A stretch of 64,000 nt of DNA from Coleofasciculus sp. FACHB-1120 (GCF_014698845.1 NZ_JACJTV010000002.1:248001-312000), one strand, 5' to 3'. Counted from the first letter of the stretch, positions 26,731 through 35,049 are shown. Numbers and translations: made by a program. The notes: a model not told the origin generated them from the letters alone.

Positions 26731-26774
26731 GAGTGTAACCCGTGTGTTTAATAAGTGGAACACGGGTTACACTC
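26731..26774. repeat. 15-bp perfect inverted repeat
   Basis: GAGTGTAACCCGTGT (26731-26745) and ACACGGGTTACACTC (26760-26774) surround a 14-base loop in the spacer between the lipoprotein trypsin gene and phhB. No T tract follows on either strand, so it may be a mobile-type palindrome and not a terminator. Confidence 0.65.
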
Positions 26775-26869
26775 TTCCTAAAACTCATGACCAAAAGTTA
26801 AATTTATCAGGCTCGTTTTGCCAAGCTAATACCTATCTTCGGATTTCTGTAGCTTTATTACGTTAAAAG

Positions 26870-27661
26870 TTAATCTTCTACTTCTAACTTCATACTTTGG
26901 CGTAGACTTGAACTCAAAAATTTGTTAATAGAAATACCCCAATTATTGCCTAAATTCTCACTCAGAGGTAGACAAGAGCCAAAGTCATAGCTATTTTCTT
27001 TGTCTAGTCCTGGCTTACCATGAATAGCTATAACTCGGCTCTTGTCGTCAAACACGGGAGCGCCACTCATACCTCTAATAGTTGGATTCGTATATTTAAC
27101 GTTATAACCTTCTTGATAATCGTCTTCTTTATAATTTTCTATATCATTGTTCTCTTGGTTTTGCACTTTTTTATTAAGATTCTTAATATATGTAACTGCC
27201 TCCTCTTTTGACTTAACTATATTTAATATTTTTCCCGTGTTAAATTCGTAACCCTTTTGTGAACAATCTTTCCATCCAGAAATATGAACAGGTTTATTTT
27301 CAAATAAACTTTTTGTCAATTTAGCAACCGGATACTTTTTACCCGGACTATCAAACTCTATAATTGCTAAATCTAGCTTTGGGTCTTTTCGTATATTTTT
27401 AATTGGATGATTTACCTGATCATGGGTTATAGCCTGGTATGGATCATCTATTTTTCCGGGTTGGATACCCACAACATGCTTAGCAGTCAGGACAGAATAG
27501 ATATCATTATCTTTGTGAATGATTACCCCAGAGCCAGTCCCATTTCTTCCACGAATAAGAACAGTTGTCTTTTGATCTGTATCCTGCTCTAGCCCACAAC
27601 TTACTAAAACTAAATTTAAAATAAAAACAGAAAATATTTTTTTTTCTATTTTGCTTAGCAT
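26870..27661 (-). CDS. Trypsin-like serine protease, lipoprotein
   Basis: A 263-residue S1/S1C-type protease anchored by a lipobox (VLVSC, Cys22) after a short signal peptide. The triad is visible: His62 in SVLTAKHVVG, Asp97 in KLDLAIIEF and Ser199 in IRGMSGAPVF. A 35-residue charged insert around residues 158-190 is unusual. It has no PDZ domain, so it is not a DegP/HtrA. It is last in a minus-strand cluster with a second trypsin, a COP23 protein and a Ser/Thr kinase. Its start codon and ribosome site lie in a 53-bp tandem duplication. Low G+C compared with neighbours suggests it and the cluster were acquired. Confidence 0.85.
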   Translation of the reverse strand: MLSKIEKKIFSVFILNLVLVSCGLEQDTDQKTTVLIRGRNGTGSGVIIHKDNDIYSVLTAKHVVGIQPGKIDDPYQAITHDQVNHPIKNIRKDPKLDLAIIEFDSPGKKYPVAKLTKSLFENKPVHISGWKDCSQKGYEFNTGKILNIVKSKEEAVTYIKNLNKKVQNQENNDIENYKEDDYQEGYNVKYTNPTIRGMSGAPVFDDKSRVIAIHGKPGLDKENSYDFGSCLPLSENLGNNWGISINKFLSSSLRQSMKLEVED

Positions 27662-27758
27662 ATTTTAATTATTCCTAGCTTAACACCTAATAATTATCAA
27701 ACTTTGCTTAGCATATTTTAATTATTCCTAGCTTAACACCTAATAATTATCAAACTTT
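27650..27758. repeat. Exact 53-bp tandem duplication between two protease genes
   Basis: Positions 27650-27702 and 27703-27755 are identical, with the next unit begun by TTT (27756-27758). The unit carries the start codon and AGGA site of the downstream trypsin gene and the last codons and stop of the upstream one. Identity suggests a very recent duplication. Confidence 0.92.
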
Positions 27759-29089
27759 ATCATAACTAAATCCTCTTGGGATTCCTTCTTCTTATATAAA
27801 ATCCAATGCTTAGGATTTTGGCGATCTACTAATTTTAATTTAAAACTCTTGTTAAAAGATGTTGCTTTAGGTTTTAGTCTATTATTTCCCCAAAAAATTT
27901 CACTACTATCAATTAATATTTTTATTCCTCCAATGTCCCGTTCTATGAATCTATTATATTTATTATCTTGCGGTTTGTTACTAATTAATATAGTTTTATT
28001 ATTCTCATTTACTATAAATTCAACTTTTTGATTACTCTGATCTATAAAAATTTGACCCAAATATTGGTAGGTTTTCTCGTTTCTTATCCTACTTTTATAC
28101 TTACTCCATAGAAGATACCCTAATAAGATTGTTAAGATTAGAATGCCCGTCATACCACTTATTATTAAAGTTAAATTATTATTTTGTTCTTGATGACGTA
28201 GCGTATATGTAGTCTCTATAGTTGGGGATTTTATTTTAGCGAATAGCTGCTTCGGGGCTAGGGTTAGATAAGTTTCTATTGGAATTCCTAAAGCTAAGTA
28301 TCTCATTAGATTCTGAACTTCTGGAGGGGAGCCAGAACCATCCGCAAAGGTGTATTGGCGGTTTCCTGGTGGATATTTTCCTCTGCCATTGATACCCACT
28401 AGCCGTCCAGCAACGTCCATAACAGCACCGCCACTCATTCCTTCCTTGGTTTCATTAGTGTAGCCGAGCTGATAACCGTTAACTAAAGGCTTGTTGATTA
28501 AATATACTGCACCAGATGTAAATGTGAACTCTGCTGGACACGCCATACTAGGCGATGTTAATTCACAAGGGAACCCAACGACAAAGACCTTATCTTCAGT
28601 TTTTAAGTCTGATGATTTACCTATTACAGCTTTTTCATAATGATAACCACTGGAGAACCATAATAATCCAAGATCGTTGTCCCCAAACTTTTGTTTTGCT
28701 TCTGGATGTGGCAATGCTTTGTGAAGCCAACCGTCAGGAGTTTGGACATAATACTCATTGGCGGATGACTTTACATGGGCATTGCTCAGCACTAAGTATA
28801 GGTATGATGGTTGGTCGGATGTTGGATCTTGTCGGTCGAGCAAAATTCCTGAACCACTAATTTCCACCCCATTCTGAGGATCTCCTGAAAAGACTCTAAC
28901 TGTAATCATTCGGGTTCTATCCCGTATTTCATCTTCTGTTAGTTGGGTTAGTGTACCTAGCTGAATGGGCTGAGCAGTTGGTGGAGATTTTCCGACAGGA
29001 CCAGCCAAAGTAAGAGCCTGCATGGACGGTTCCAAGAAGAAAAACCCCACGCAGGCTATGTTCATAAATAGGGTAAAAGTCCGGTTCAT
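27740..29089 (-). CDS. Trypsin-like protease with transmembrane segment
   Basis: A 449-residue protein. After a signal-like hydrophobic N-terminus, a trypsin domain (residues 50-270) shows His105 in VLSNAHVKS, Asp139 in FGDNDLGLLWF and Ser219 in KEGMSGGAV. A second hydrophobic segment (about 306-328) should span the membrane, placing the protease outside. The C-terminal 115 residues, rich in Lys, Asn and Ile, would be in the cytoplasm and match no domain I know. An ATG at 29158 is in frame but overlaps the COP23 gene. The ATG at 29089 follows it by 11 bases and is preferred. It probably works with the adjacent COP23 and second protease. Confidence 0.82.
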   Translation of the reverse strand: MNRTFTLFMNIACVGFFFLEPSMQALTLAGPVGKSPPTAQPIQLGTLTQLTEDEIRDRTRMITVRVFSGDPQNGVEISGSGILLDRQDPTSDQPSYLYLVLSNAHVKSSANEYYVQTPDGWLHKALPHPEAKQKFGDNDLGLLWFSSGYHYEKAVIGKSSDLKTEDKVFVVGFPCELTSPSMACPAEFTFTSGAVYLINKPLVNGYQLGYTNETKEGMSGGAVMDVAGRLVGINGRGKYPPGNRQYTFADGSGSPPEVQNLMRYLALGIPIETYLTLAPKQLFAKIKSPTIETTYTLRHQEQNNNLTLIISGMTGILILTILLGYLLWSKYKSRIRNEKTYQYLGQIFIDQSNQKVEFIVNENNKTILISNKPQDNKYNRFIERDIGGIKILIDSSEIFWGNNRLKPKATSFNKSFKLKLVDRQNPKHWILYKKKESQEDLVMIKFDNY

Positions 29090-29100
29090 AAAAGTATGGG

Positions 29101-29643
29101 CTATGGAGTGCTGCAAACCTGTCTGGCGTATGCACCGCGACCCTGGGTTTGAACCCAAGCTTTGATATCAATGTATGTAGCGCAGGAACTTTCCTTTAAA
29201 GGTCGACCTGAGAAGTTCCGGTCGGTCATTGCGAATATATCTTCTAGAACAATCTTGGGATCTTGGGAAGGCTTAAGCGTGTAAATTAGGTTGTTGCAGC
29301 CCTTGCCGACGCTATTTGTCGTGCAGATTACCGGCAGATCATTCATCTTCCCATGAGTGATAACTTGATCGTTTTGGCTGAACAAGGTATTCAGTCTTGC
29401 ACTCACTTGCTCACATCTTACTAACGGAGAAAAGCCCTTTTTGCTGAAGTAAGGATCGACCCAGCGGATAAACTGCTTCTGCAATTGAGAGGTTATGATT
29501 ACTGTGGTTGGTGCGTTTTGTATCATTTGACACTCAAATCTCACGCTTGGTGTGTCAGCGATAGCAGGAATACTGAACGTAGCTGTAGATACTGCTGTCA
29601 CAGCAGATGCAAAAAAAATATATACACTCTGTTTAAGTTTCAT
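29101..29643 (-). CDS. COP23-domain exported protein
   Basis: A 180-residue exported protein with a signal peptide cleaved near AIA/DT (residue 29). The mature part matches the COP23 domain: FECQMIQNAPTTVI, IRWVDPYFSKKGFSPLVRCE, VSARLNTLFSQN, VICTTNS and CNNLIYTLKP. Four conserved cysteines probably form two disulfides. COP23 was named for a circadian-oscillating 23 kDa membrane-associated protein of unicellular cyanobacteria, and its biochemical role is unknown. It sits immediately before a membrane trypsin. A second COP23 protein lies beside the trypsin-TPR gene at 53 kb. Confidence 0.85.
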   Translation of the reverse strand: MKLKQSVYIFFASAVTAVSTATFSIPAIADTPSVRFECQMIQNAPTTVIITSQLQKQFIRWVDPYFSKKGFSPLVRCEQVSARLNTLFSQNDQVITHGKMNDLPVICTTNSVGKGCNNLIYTLKPSQDPKIVLEDIFAMTDRNFSGRPLKESSCATYIDIKAWVQTQGRGAYARQVCSTP

Positions 29644-29778
29644 TTGTAAGGCTCCTTCTTTTGCGACTGGACTTTAGCGAACTTAATGTTTCTAGCCATC
29701 AATCATAATACAAAAGTATTTCATCCAGCCACATTTTATACCAAATGTTTATTTCCAGACTAAGCACTGATTTTCTCG

Positions 29779-31011
29779 TCAGGGAGGCGTAGGATTTTCA
29801 CTCGGAGACACTGAGTTAGATGTTGCTGGAGATGACTTAGGGCGCAAGAAGATACTTCTTGGCTCTGAATTGCTTGTCGTCGGGCTAGATGTTGGGGATG
29901 GTCGATTATTAATTGGTGAAGGGGAGGAAGTTGGCTGAGGCGACTCAGGACGTAAGAAGATACTTCTTGGCTCTGAATTGCTTGTCGTCGGACTAGGTGT
30001 TGGAGACGACTGATTATTATCTGGTGACGGGGAGGAAGTTGGCTGAGGAGGTAAGGGAGGAGCCGGAGATTTGAAAATTATAAATCCCACGCCCAGAGCT
30101 GCGATCGCTACTATAGAACCTAATATTACAAATGCCAGCCATAGCGGAATCAAGGGTTTTGGATTGGGATTAGGTAGGCGCTGAGTTTTTTGCAATTTTT
30201 GCAATTCATTGAGAATTTCTTCTAGAGACTGGTATCGTTGCTGATGGTTATCCTGCACCATCTTGTCCAAAATTTTTGCAAGTCCATTGCTCACCTGTGC
30301 CTTATCTCGCCATATAACTTCAGCCTTACAGGGATGTGTTGGTAATTTATTAGGATACACTCCTGTCACTGCTTGAATTGCAGTCATCCCCAGTGCGTAA
30401 ATGTCACTGTTAAATTCTGGTTTACCTTGAAGTTGCTCTCTAGGAGCATAACCAAGTGTACCAATGATTGTCGGTTTAGTAGGGTTCGCTGAACGTGCAA
30501 GAGCTGTTTTTACTGCTACTGCACCAAAATCAATGAGGACTAATTTACCGTCCCCGTCTCTCCTGATTAGATTCTCAGGTTTAATATCACGGTGAATCAC
30601 CTTTCTACCGTGAACGAATTTCAGAATTTTCAATACATCTTCTAAAAAACAGACAACTTTATTTTCATCAAGCTTTTTTCCAACTGGTAGTTCCTCAATA
30701 AGGGGATGACCTTCGATATACTCTTGTACAAGGTAAAACTCTTGATTCTCATCAAAGTAATCGAAGAACAGGGCAATCTGGTCATGTCTAGGTGGCTCAT
30801 TTAATTTCAATAGGGTTTGCGCCTCACGCTCAAATAATTTTTTAGCTATTACGAAATTTACTGGATCATCAGGATTAAGGTGTTTAAGAGCACACTTACT
30901 GCCAAATCGCCTTGTGTCTTTAACTAGGTAAGTCGTACCAAACCCCCCTTTTCCTAGCTCTTTAATAATTTCATAACGTTTATTTATGATTGTTCCTGGG
31001 ATTATAGCCAT
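29779..31011 (-). CDS. Membrane Ser/Thr protein kinase
   Basis: A 410-residue Hanks-type kinase. The glycine loop GKGGFGTTY, Lys43, catalytic Asp142 in HRDIKPEN, DFG at 161-163 and GYAPREQ as the APE equivalent are all intact, so it should be active. A transmembrane helix (about 288-313) follows, then an outside tail of about 95 residues rich in Pro, Ser and Thr. The tail contains a near-exact duplicated unit including SPTTSNSEPRSIFLRP. The kinase is first in the cluster leading to COP23 and two trypsins, with a 135-bp gap to COP23. Its target is unknown, and the tail may tether the kinase to the wall or to the COP23 protein. Confidence 0.9.
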   Translation of the reverse strand: MAIIPGTIINKRYEIIKELGKGGFGTTYLVKDTRRFGSKCALKHLNPDDPVNFVIAKKLFEREAQTLLKLNEPPRHDQIALFFDYFDENQEFYLVQEYIEGHPLIEELPVGKKLDENKVVCFLEDVLKILKFVHGRKVIHRDIKPENLIRRDGDGKLVLIDFGAVAVKTALARSANPTKPTIIGTLGYAPREQLQGKPEFNSDIYALGMTAIQAVTGVYPNKLPTHPCKAEVIWRDKAQVSNGLAKILDKMVQDNHQQRYQSLEEILNELQKLQKTQRLPNPNPKPLIPLWLAFVILGSIVAIAALGVGFIIFKSPAPPLPPQPTSSPSPDNNQSSPTPSPTTSNSEPRSIFLRPESPQPTSSPSPINNRPSPTSSPTTSNSEPRSIFLRPKSSPATSNSVSPSENPTPP

Positions 31012-31113
31012 AAAACGCTACTATAGAGAGTGCTTTCATAATGATTTATATATTAGCCGATTATTTTAATAGAGTGAGTTGCAACGCGAATTTACAAAGA
31101 TTTCAATACAAAG

Positions 31114-31247
31114 CGCGATCACATTCTCTCAATACCAAAAACGCGATCGCACTCTTCCCATCTCATACGAAAACGCGATCGCATCCTTCCCAACCCACAG
31201 CAGCGCGATCGCATTCTCCGCAACAGAAGAAACGTGATCGCATTCTT
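31114..31247. repeat. Five-unit HIP1 array (array 1)
   Basis: CGCGATC-type motifs begin at 31114, 31142, 31174, 31204 and 31234, spaced 28, 32, 30 and 30 bp. The last 75 bases are homologous to the array at 32844-32917. The region translates in one frame as repeated RSH-type segments, but this is a by-product of the repeat. The rest of the 31012-31276 gap holds no gene. Confidence 0.75.
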
Positions 31248-31276
31248 CTAATTTTTTCTCTAATTCCTTGATACCT

Positions 31277-31636
31277 TTAGATCGCAAACCCCAAAACCAC
31301 ATTTAAGCTAAAGCGAATCTGTTCCCAGTATTCTTCCTCTAGCACACCCACCAAACCCAAAACGCGACGATGATCGACAGCACGAATTTGCCCGACATCA
31401 ATAAAACGGTCTTGGTCTAATCCATTGGAGGGTGTTGCTTTGACATTTACAACGTAGGGGGCTTCTTTCTTTCCCGGTCGAAACGGCATCACAATTGTCA
31501 GAAGCCCATATTGGTTCATAATGTCATTTTGCACAATCAAGCAAGCGCGGGTTTTTTGCGCCTCAGCCCCTACTGTCGGAGCGAGCGTCACCCAACGGAT
31601 TTGTCCCCGCCGATAAGTTAAGTTACTCGCTGGCAT
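31277..31636 (-). CDS. MazF/PemK-family toxin (endoribonuclease)
   Basis: A 119-residue PemK/MazF-fold protein. The N-terminal RRGQIRWVTLAP strand, ACLIVQNDIMN, and GQIRAVDHRRVLGLVG are family blocks. Known members cleave mRNA at short sequences. It overlaps the upstream antitoxin gene by 14 bases, the normal antitoxin-first arrangement with translational coupling. The pair sits 0.4 kb from a second toxin-antitoxin pair on the same strand. Confidence 0.88.
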   Translation of the reverse strand: MPASNLTYRRGQIRWVTLAPTVGAEAQKTRACLIVQNDIMNQYGLLTIVMPFRPGKKEAPYVVNVKATPSNGLDQDRFIDVGQIRAVDHRRVLGLVGVLEEEYWEQIRFSLNVVLGFAI

Positions 31637-31853
31637 TCATGCCATCCCCAGCGACACTATCCCAAGCTGCAATTTCAGCTTGGTACTCTGGATCTTTAGC
31701 ATCCTGTTGGAGGGCGGTAATCATTTGTGCCTCCAAAATACGGCGGCGGTGTTCTGCTAGCAGATCATTAATATAGGCGCTGCGGTTGCCTTTTGCCTGC
31801 AAATCTACAAATCGCAGGATGTCATCTTCTAAAGAGATTGTGACTTTCTGCAT
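31623..31853 (-). CDS. Antitoxin partner of the MazF-like toxin, ribbon-helix-helix type
   Basis: A 76-residue protein with an N-terminal ribbon-helix-helix region (MQKVTISLEDDILRFVDLQ, then SAYINDLLAEHRRR) and an acidic C-terminus that would bind the toxin. An in-frame extension up to 31892 exists, but family members start at MQKVTISL. It also likely represses its own operon. Its stop overlaps the toxin start. Confidence 0.85.
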   Translation of the reverse strand: MQKVTISLEDDILRFVDLQAKGNRSAYINDLLAEHRRRILEAQMITALQQDAKDPEYQAEIAAWDSVAGDGMNASE

Positions 31854-31982
31854 CAGTATGAGTTTTGGGTATGGTAATTTCATCATACTCAAAATTCTCC
31901 CAGTTCATTTCAGGCATCGTGTGTAAAGCGAACAGAGCAAACCCAGTAAATCGCATCCTTCACCAAGACAAAGTGCGATCGC

Positions 31983-32336
31983 TTATGTTCGCCACTGGTT
32001 CAGCCAGCGTACTTGCCCGATCCACTCAGATGCGTGTGTCTCTGACAGCAGGCGATCTAGAGCAGCAATTAAATCCGAGAGTGTCCAACTGCTTTGAGCC
32101 GCCAGGATAATGCCGCCATGTTGGGGGTATTCGGCTAAAATCAAAAAATCGCGGATGTTAAAGGTAAAGATACACCGTCCTTGTGCAGTAGCCCCTAATA
32201 ACTGAGCCTCATCGCTGGCATCTAAAGGCATCCAATCAGTTGGTGTTCGGGTGACATCGTGACCGCGAGAAATTAAGGCTTGATGTAGGGCTTTAATAGA
32301 TGTATCGGCATCAAGGTGCAACAGCGGTTTAGACAT
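31983..32336 (-). CDS. DUF5615 PIN-like toxin
   Basis: A 117-residue PIN-like (Mut7-C-related) protein. Acidic residues likely to bind metal are in HLDADTSIKAL, LDASDEAQLLGAT and FTFNIRDFLILA. It has the DUF5615 pattern, and such proteins pair with DUF433 antitoxins as VapC-like RNases. It overlaps the upstream DUF433 gene by 8 bases. A start at 32348 is possible. The ATG at 32336 (MSKPLLHLDAD) is preferred. Confidence 0.8.
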   Translation of the reverse strand: MSKPLLHLDADTSIKALHQALISRGHDVTRTPTDWMPLDASDEAQLLGATAQGRCIFTFNIRDFLILAEYPQHGGIILAAQSSWTLSDLIAALDRLLSETHASEWIGQVRWLNQWRT

Positions 32337-32727
32337 TTGCCGCTTCAAGAGTTTCTTCAGATGCGATCGCCATCTCTATTTCCGCCGCGTGCGCTCCAAA
32401 GTAAGCTAGAGCCTGCTTCACCTGAGCCTCACTCAACCCATACTCAGCAGCAATCTCCTTCGGGAATAAACCCCAAAGTTTCGCAGCAACTACCACTGTC
32501 TGCACGCGCAAGCCAGTCCCGCGCAGAAAAGGCATTGGCTGACCGCTAGCGCCGCGACGGTATGTAATTTCAGGAAATGCCGGATCGTCGAGTTGCTGGC
32601 TTAGCGCCCCTACCTTCTCTGCCACAGCCCACAAAATGAATTGATTTAGCGAAACACCTTGGGAAGCTGCATATTTTTCGGCATCTTGCTTTAACTGAGT
32701 CGGTAAGTTCAAGGAGTAACGTGCCAT
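32329..32727 (-). CDS. DUF433 antitoxin with ribbon-helix-helix N-terminus
   Basis: A 132-residue protein. Residues 1-45 are a CopG/HicB-like ribbon-helix-helix (ARYSLNLPTQLKQDAEKYAASQGVSLNQFI), followed by a DUF433 domain with FLRGTGLRVQTVVVAAKLWG and an ExxAAEYGLSEAQVKQALAYF helix-turn-helix-like motif. This is the usual antitoxin of DUF5615 toxins. It should bind both the toxin and its own promoter. The A/T-rich stretch at 32755-32785 upstream contains candidate palindromes. Confidence 0.82.
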   Translation of the reverse strand: MARYSLNLPTQLKQDAEKYAASQGVSLNQFILWAVAEKVGALSQQLDDPAFPEITYRRGASGQPMPFLRGTGLRVQTVVVAAKLWGLFPKEIAAEYGLSEAQVKQALAYFGAHAAEIEMAIASEETLEAANV

Positions 32728-32843
32728 TGATTCTTCCTCAGCGTGCCAATATTATACACATCATATATTACGTCGTATGATATGTCATTTAATCCACAAG
32801 CGTCGTCAAGACAACTGTTTGGCTATCCTAATTTGTATCGGCA

Positions 32844-32917
32844 CGCGATCGCATCCTCGCCCTGCCACAGCCAAAGCGATCGCATTCTCCCCAGCAAAAG
32901 AAACGCCATCGCTCTTT
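32844..32917. repeat. HIP1 array 2, homologous to array 1
   Basis: HIP1-type motifs at 32844, 32875 and 32904, spaced 31 and 29 bp. GCGATCGCATTCTCC and the following AAGAAACG match array 1 (31205-31247) with few differences, in the same orientation. The two arrays bracket the double toxin-antitoxin locus. Confidence 0.75.
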
Positions 32918-33000
32918 ATCGGGTCGGTTAACCATACTGGGGGATTCGCGAGTTCTATGAGCAAAGTAAGAATAAGGAGATCGAGTAGTAAGAGGTAAAA

Positions 33001-34902
33001 ATGCAATCAACTATTGAGCGATCGGCAACCCAACTACCGCCGCTGATTCCCCGCGAGATTCTTTTCGGCAACCCAGAACGCACCAGTCCGCGACTTTCAC
33101 CGGATGGTAAGTATCTGGCGTACATCGCCCCCGACGAAAAGAATGTCTTGCAGGTGTGGTTGCGGACAGTCGGACAGGAAGACGACCGCCAACTCACCGC
33201 AGATAAGAAGCGCGGTATCCGGATTTTCTTCTGGACTTATAACGCCGACCAGCTGATGTATATGCAAGACTCAGATGGCGACGAAAACTTTCACCTCTAT
33301 TCGGTCAATATTCACTCCAATATTGTCCGCGACTTAACGCCATTCCAAGGGGTGAAAGCACAGCCAGTGGATCTTGACCCCAAGTTTCCCGATCAAGTCC
33401 TGGTGGGGATGAACTTGAAGGACTTGCAAAAGTTTGACGTTTACCGCATTAACCTGGCAAACGGTGCGGTTGACTTATACGCTGAAAACCCAGGCAATGT
33501 AGTTAGCTGGACAGTAGACGCCCAATTCCAGGTACGTGCCGCCACCGCTGCAACTCCTGATGGGGGTTCTGACCTGTTATTCCGGGAAACAACCCAAGGC
33601 GATTGGGAAACGCTGCGTCACTGGGGTCCAGATGATGAAGGCGGTGCCGTCAGCTTCTCGGAAGATGGCAAAACCCTTTATATCAGCGGCAGTCACGATG
33701 CCAACGCCAGTCGCCTGATTGCTTTCGATGTCACTACTCGCGAAGAAACAGTCATTGCCGAAGATCCGCAATACGATCTAGGCGGTATCGTCATTCACCC
33801 GATTACACGAGTGATCCAGGCGGTTTCTTTCTACAAAGAGAAACAAGAATGGCAGGTACTTGACCAAAGTATCGCCGCAGATTTTGAAGCGATCGCCCAA
33901 ATTCGTCCCGGAGAGTTCGGCATTTCCTCCCGTGACCTTGCCGACAAAAATTGGCTAGTCGCTTTCCTCACCGATGATGGCCCAGTCTACTACTACGCCT
34001 ATAATCGAGATTCCAAAACCAGCACCCTCCTGTTCAGCAACAAACCCACACTCGAAGGGTTGTCGCTGGCATCCATGCAACCGATTTCTTACCAAGCCCA
34101 AGACGGCTTGACGATTCACGGCTACCTAACAACACCTGTAGGAATAACCGCCCAAAATTTACCAACCGTGTTGCTGGTTCATGGCGGCCCTTGGGCGCGA
34201 GATACTTGGGGTTACGACCCGCAAGCGCAGTGGTTAGCGAACCGGGGTTACGCGGTGCTGCAAGTAAATTTCCGGGGTTCCACCGGCTACGGTAAAGCCT
34301 TTGTCAACGCTGGCAACCGGGAATGGGCGGCGAAGATGCACGACGATCTCATTGATGCCGTCAACTGGCTGGTGCAACAAGGCATCTCCGACCCGCAAAA
34401 GATTGCTATCATGGGCGGTTCCTACGGCGGTTACGCAACCCTAGTGGGATTAACTTTTACGCCGGATGTCTTTGCTTGTGGTGTAGATATCGTGGGTCCC
34501 AGTAACCTGATTACGCTGATGCAAAGTATCCCGCCCTACTGGGAACCGCTGAAGGCGAATTTCTACTATCGGGTTGGCAACTTGGAGACGGAAGAAGAAT
34601 TTCTCAAGTCGCGATCGCCCTTATTTTTCGTTGACCGGATTACTAAACCACTGCTAATCGCCCAAGGTGCTAACGATCCACGGGTGAAACAGGCGGAAAG
34701 CGAACAAATCGTCGAGGCGATGCAAAAGGCAAATAAGCCTGTAGAGTACGCCCTTTACACCGACGAAGGACACGGTTTCGCCCGTCCCGAAAACCGATTG
34801 CACTTTTACGCGATCGCAGAAGAGTTTCTCTCTAAATACTTAGGTGGACGCTGCGAACCGCTAGGAGACATCCCCGGACATTCCGGCGTACTCACCTCAT
34901 AG
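33001..34902 (+). CDS. Prolyl oligopeptidase family serine peptidase (S9)
   Basis: A 633-residue cytoplasmic peptidase. Residues 1-360 form a beta-propeller-type N-terminal domain with repeated WD-like segments (SPRLSPDGKYLAYIAPDE, AVSFSEDGKTLYIS). The C-terminal alpha/beta hydrolase domain has Ser474 in GGSYGGYATL, Asp559 in NDPRVKQAES and His591 in EGHGFARPENR. It should cleave short peptides, with acylaminoacyl- or prolyl-specificity undecided. It is monocistronic and 160 bases downstream of array 2. Confidence 0.92.
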   Translation: MQSTIERSATQLPPLIPREILFGNPERTSPRLSPDGKYLAYIAPDEKNVLQVWLRTVGQEDDRQLTADKKRGIRIFFWTYNADQLMYMQDSDGDENFHLYSVNIHSNIVRDLTPFQGVKAQPVDLDPKFPDQVLVGMNLKDLQKFDVYRINLANGAVDLYAENPGNVVSWTVDAQFQVRAATAATPDGGSDLLFRETTQGDWETLRHWGPDDEGGAVSFSEDGKTLYISGSHDANASRLIAFDVTTREETVIAEDPQYDLGGIVIHPITRVIQAVSFYKEKQEWQVLDQSIAADFEAIAQIRPGEFGISSRDLADKNWLVAFLTDDGPVYYYAYNRDSKTSTLLFSNKPTLEGLSLASMQPISYQAQDGLTIHGYLTTPVGITAQNLPTVLLVHGGPWARDTWGYDPQAQWLANRGYAVLQVNFRGSTGYGKAFVNAGNREWAAKMHDDLIDAVNWLVQQGISDPQKIAIMGGSYGGYATLVGLTFTPDVFACGVDIVGPSNLITLMQSIPPYWEPLKANFYYRVGNLETEEEFLKSRSPLFFVDRITKPLLIAQGANDPRVKQAESEQIVEAMQKANKPVEYALYTDEGHGFARPENRLHFYAIAEEFLSKYLGGRCEPLGDIPGHSGVLTS

Positions 34903-34920
34903 AACCCATCCTTATCAATT

Positions 34921-34985
34921 GAGGTACGCAAAGTCTAAACTTAGCGTACCTCTGCGCTTACCTTTGCGTACCTTTGCGTTTAAAA
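34921..34985. repeat. Dispersed TTTGCGTT-type spacer repeat
   Basis: GAGGTACGCAAAG is followed by CTTAGCGTACCTCTGCGC and two copies of TACCTTTGCGT. The ends are mutually complementary, so the stretch can fold back. It is related to the repeats near 6503, 21300 and 23490. Confidence 0.6.
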
Positions 34986-35049
34986 CCGAGCCTTTTGCAC
35001 AGAAAAGCAGTATTCTAAAAAAAACTGAATTCTCGACAACTAAACTGTT

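Noticed and set aside
31114-31247. CRISPR array
   Set aside because: The period is about 30 bp and the conserved part is only the HIP1 core plus degenerate flanks. There are no true repeat-spacer units and no cas genes.
31041-31271. 76-residue plus-strand open frame over the HIP1 array
   Set aside because: It translates the repeats (RSH-type segments) and has no ribosome site or protein character.
32743-32998. Short plus-strand frames over HIP1 array 2
   Set aside because: Same repeat-derived composition as in array 1, overlapping spacers with no start signal.
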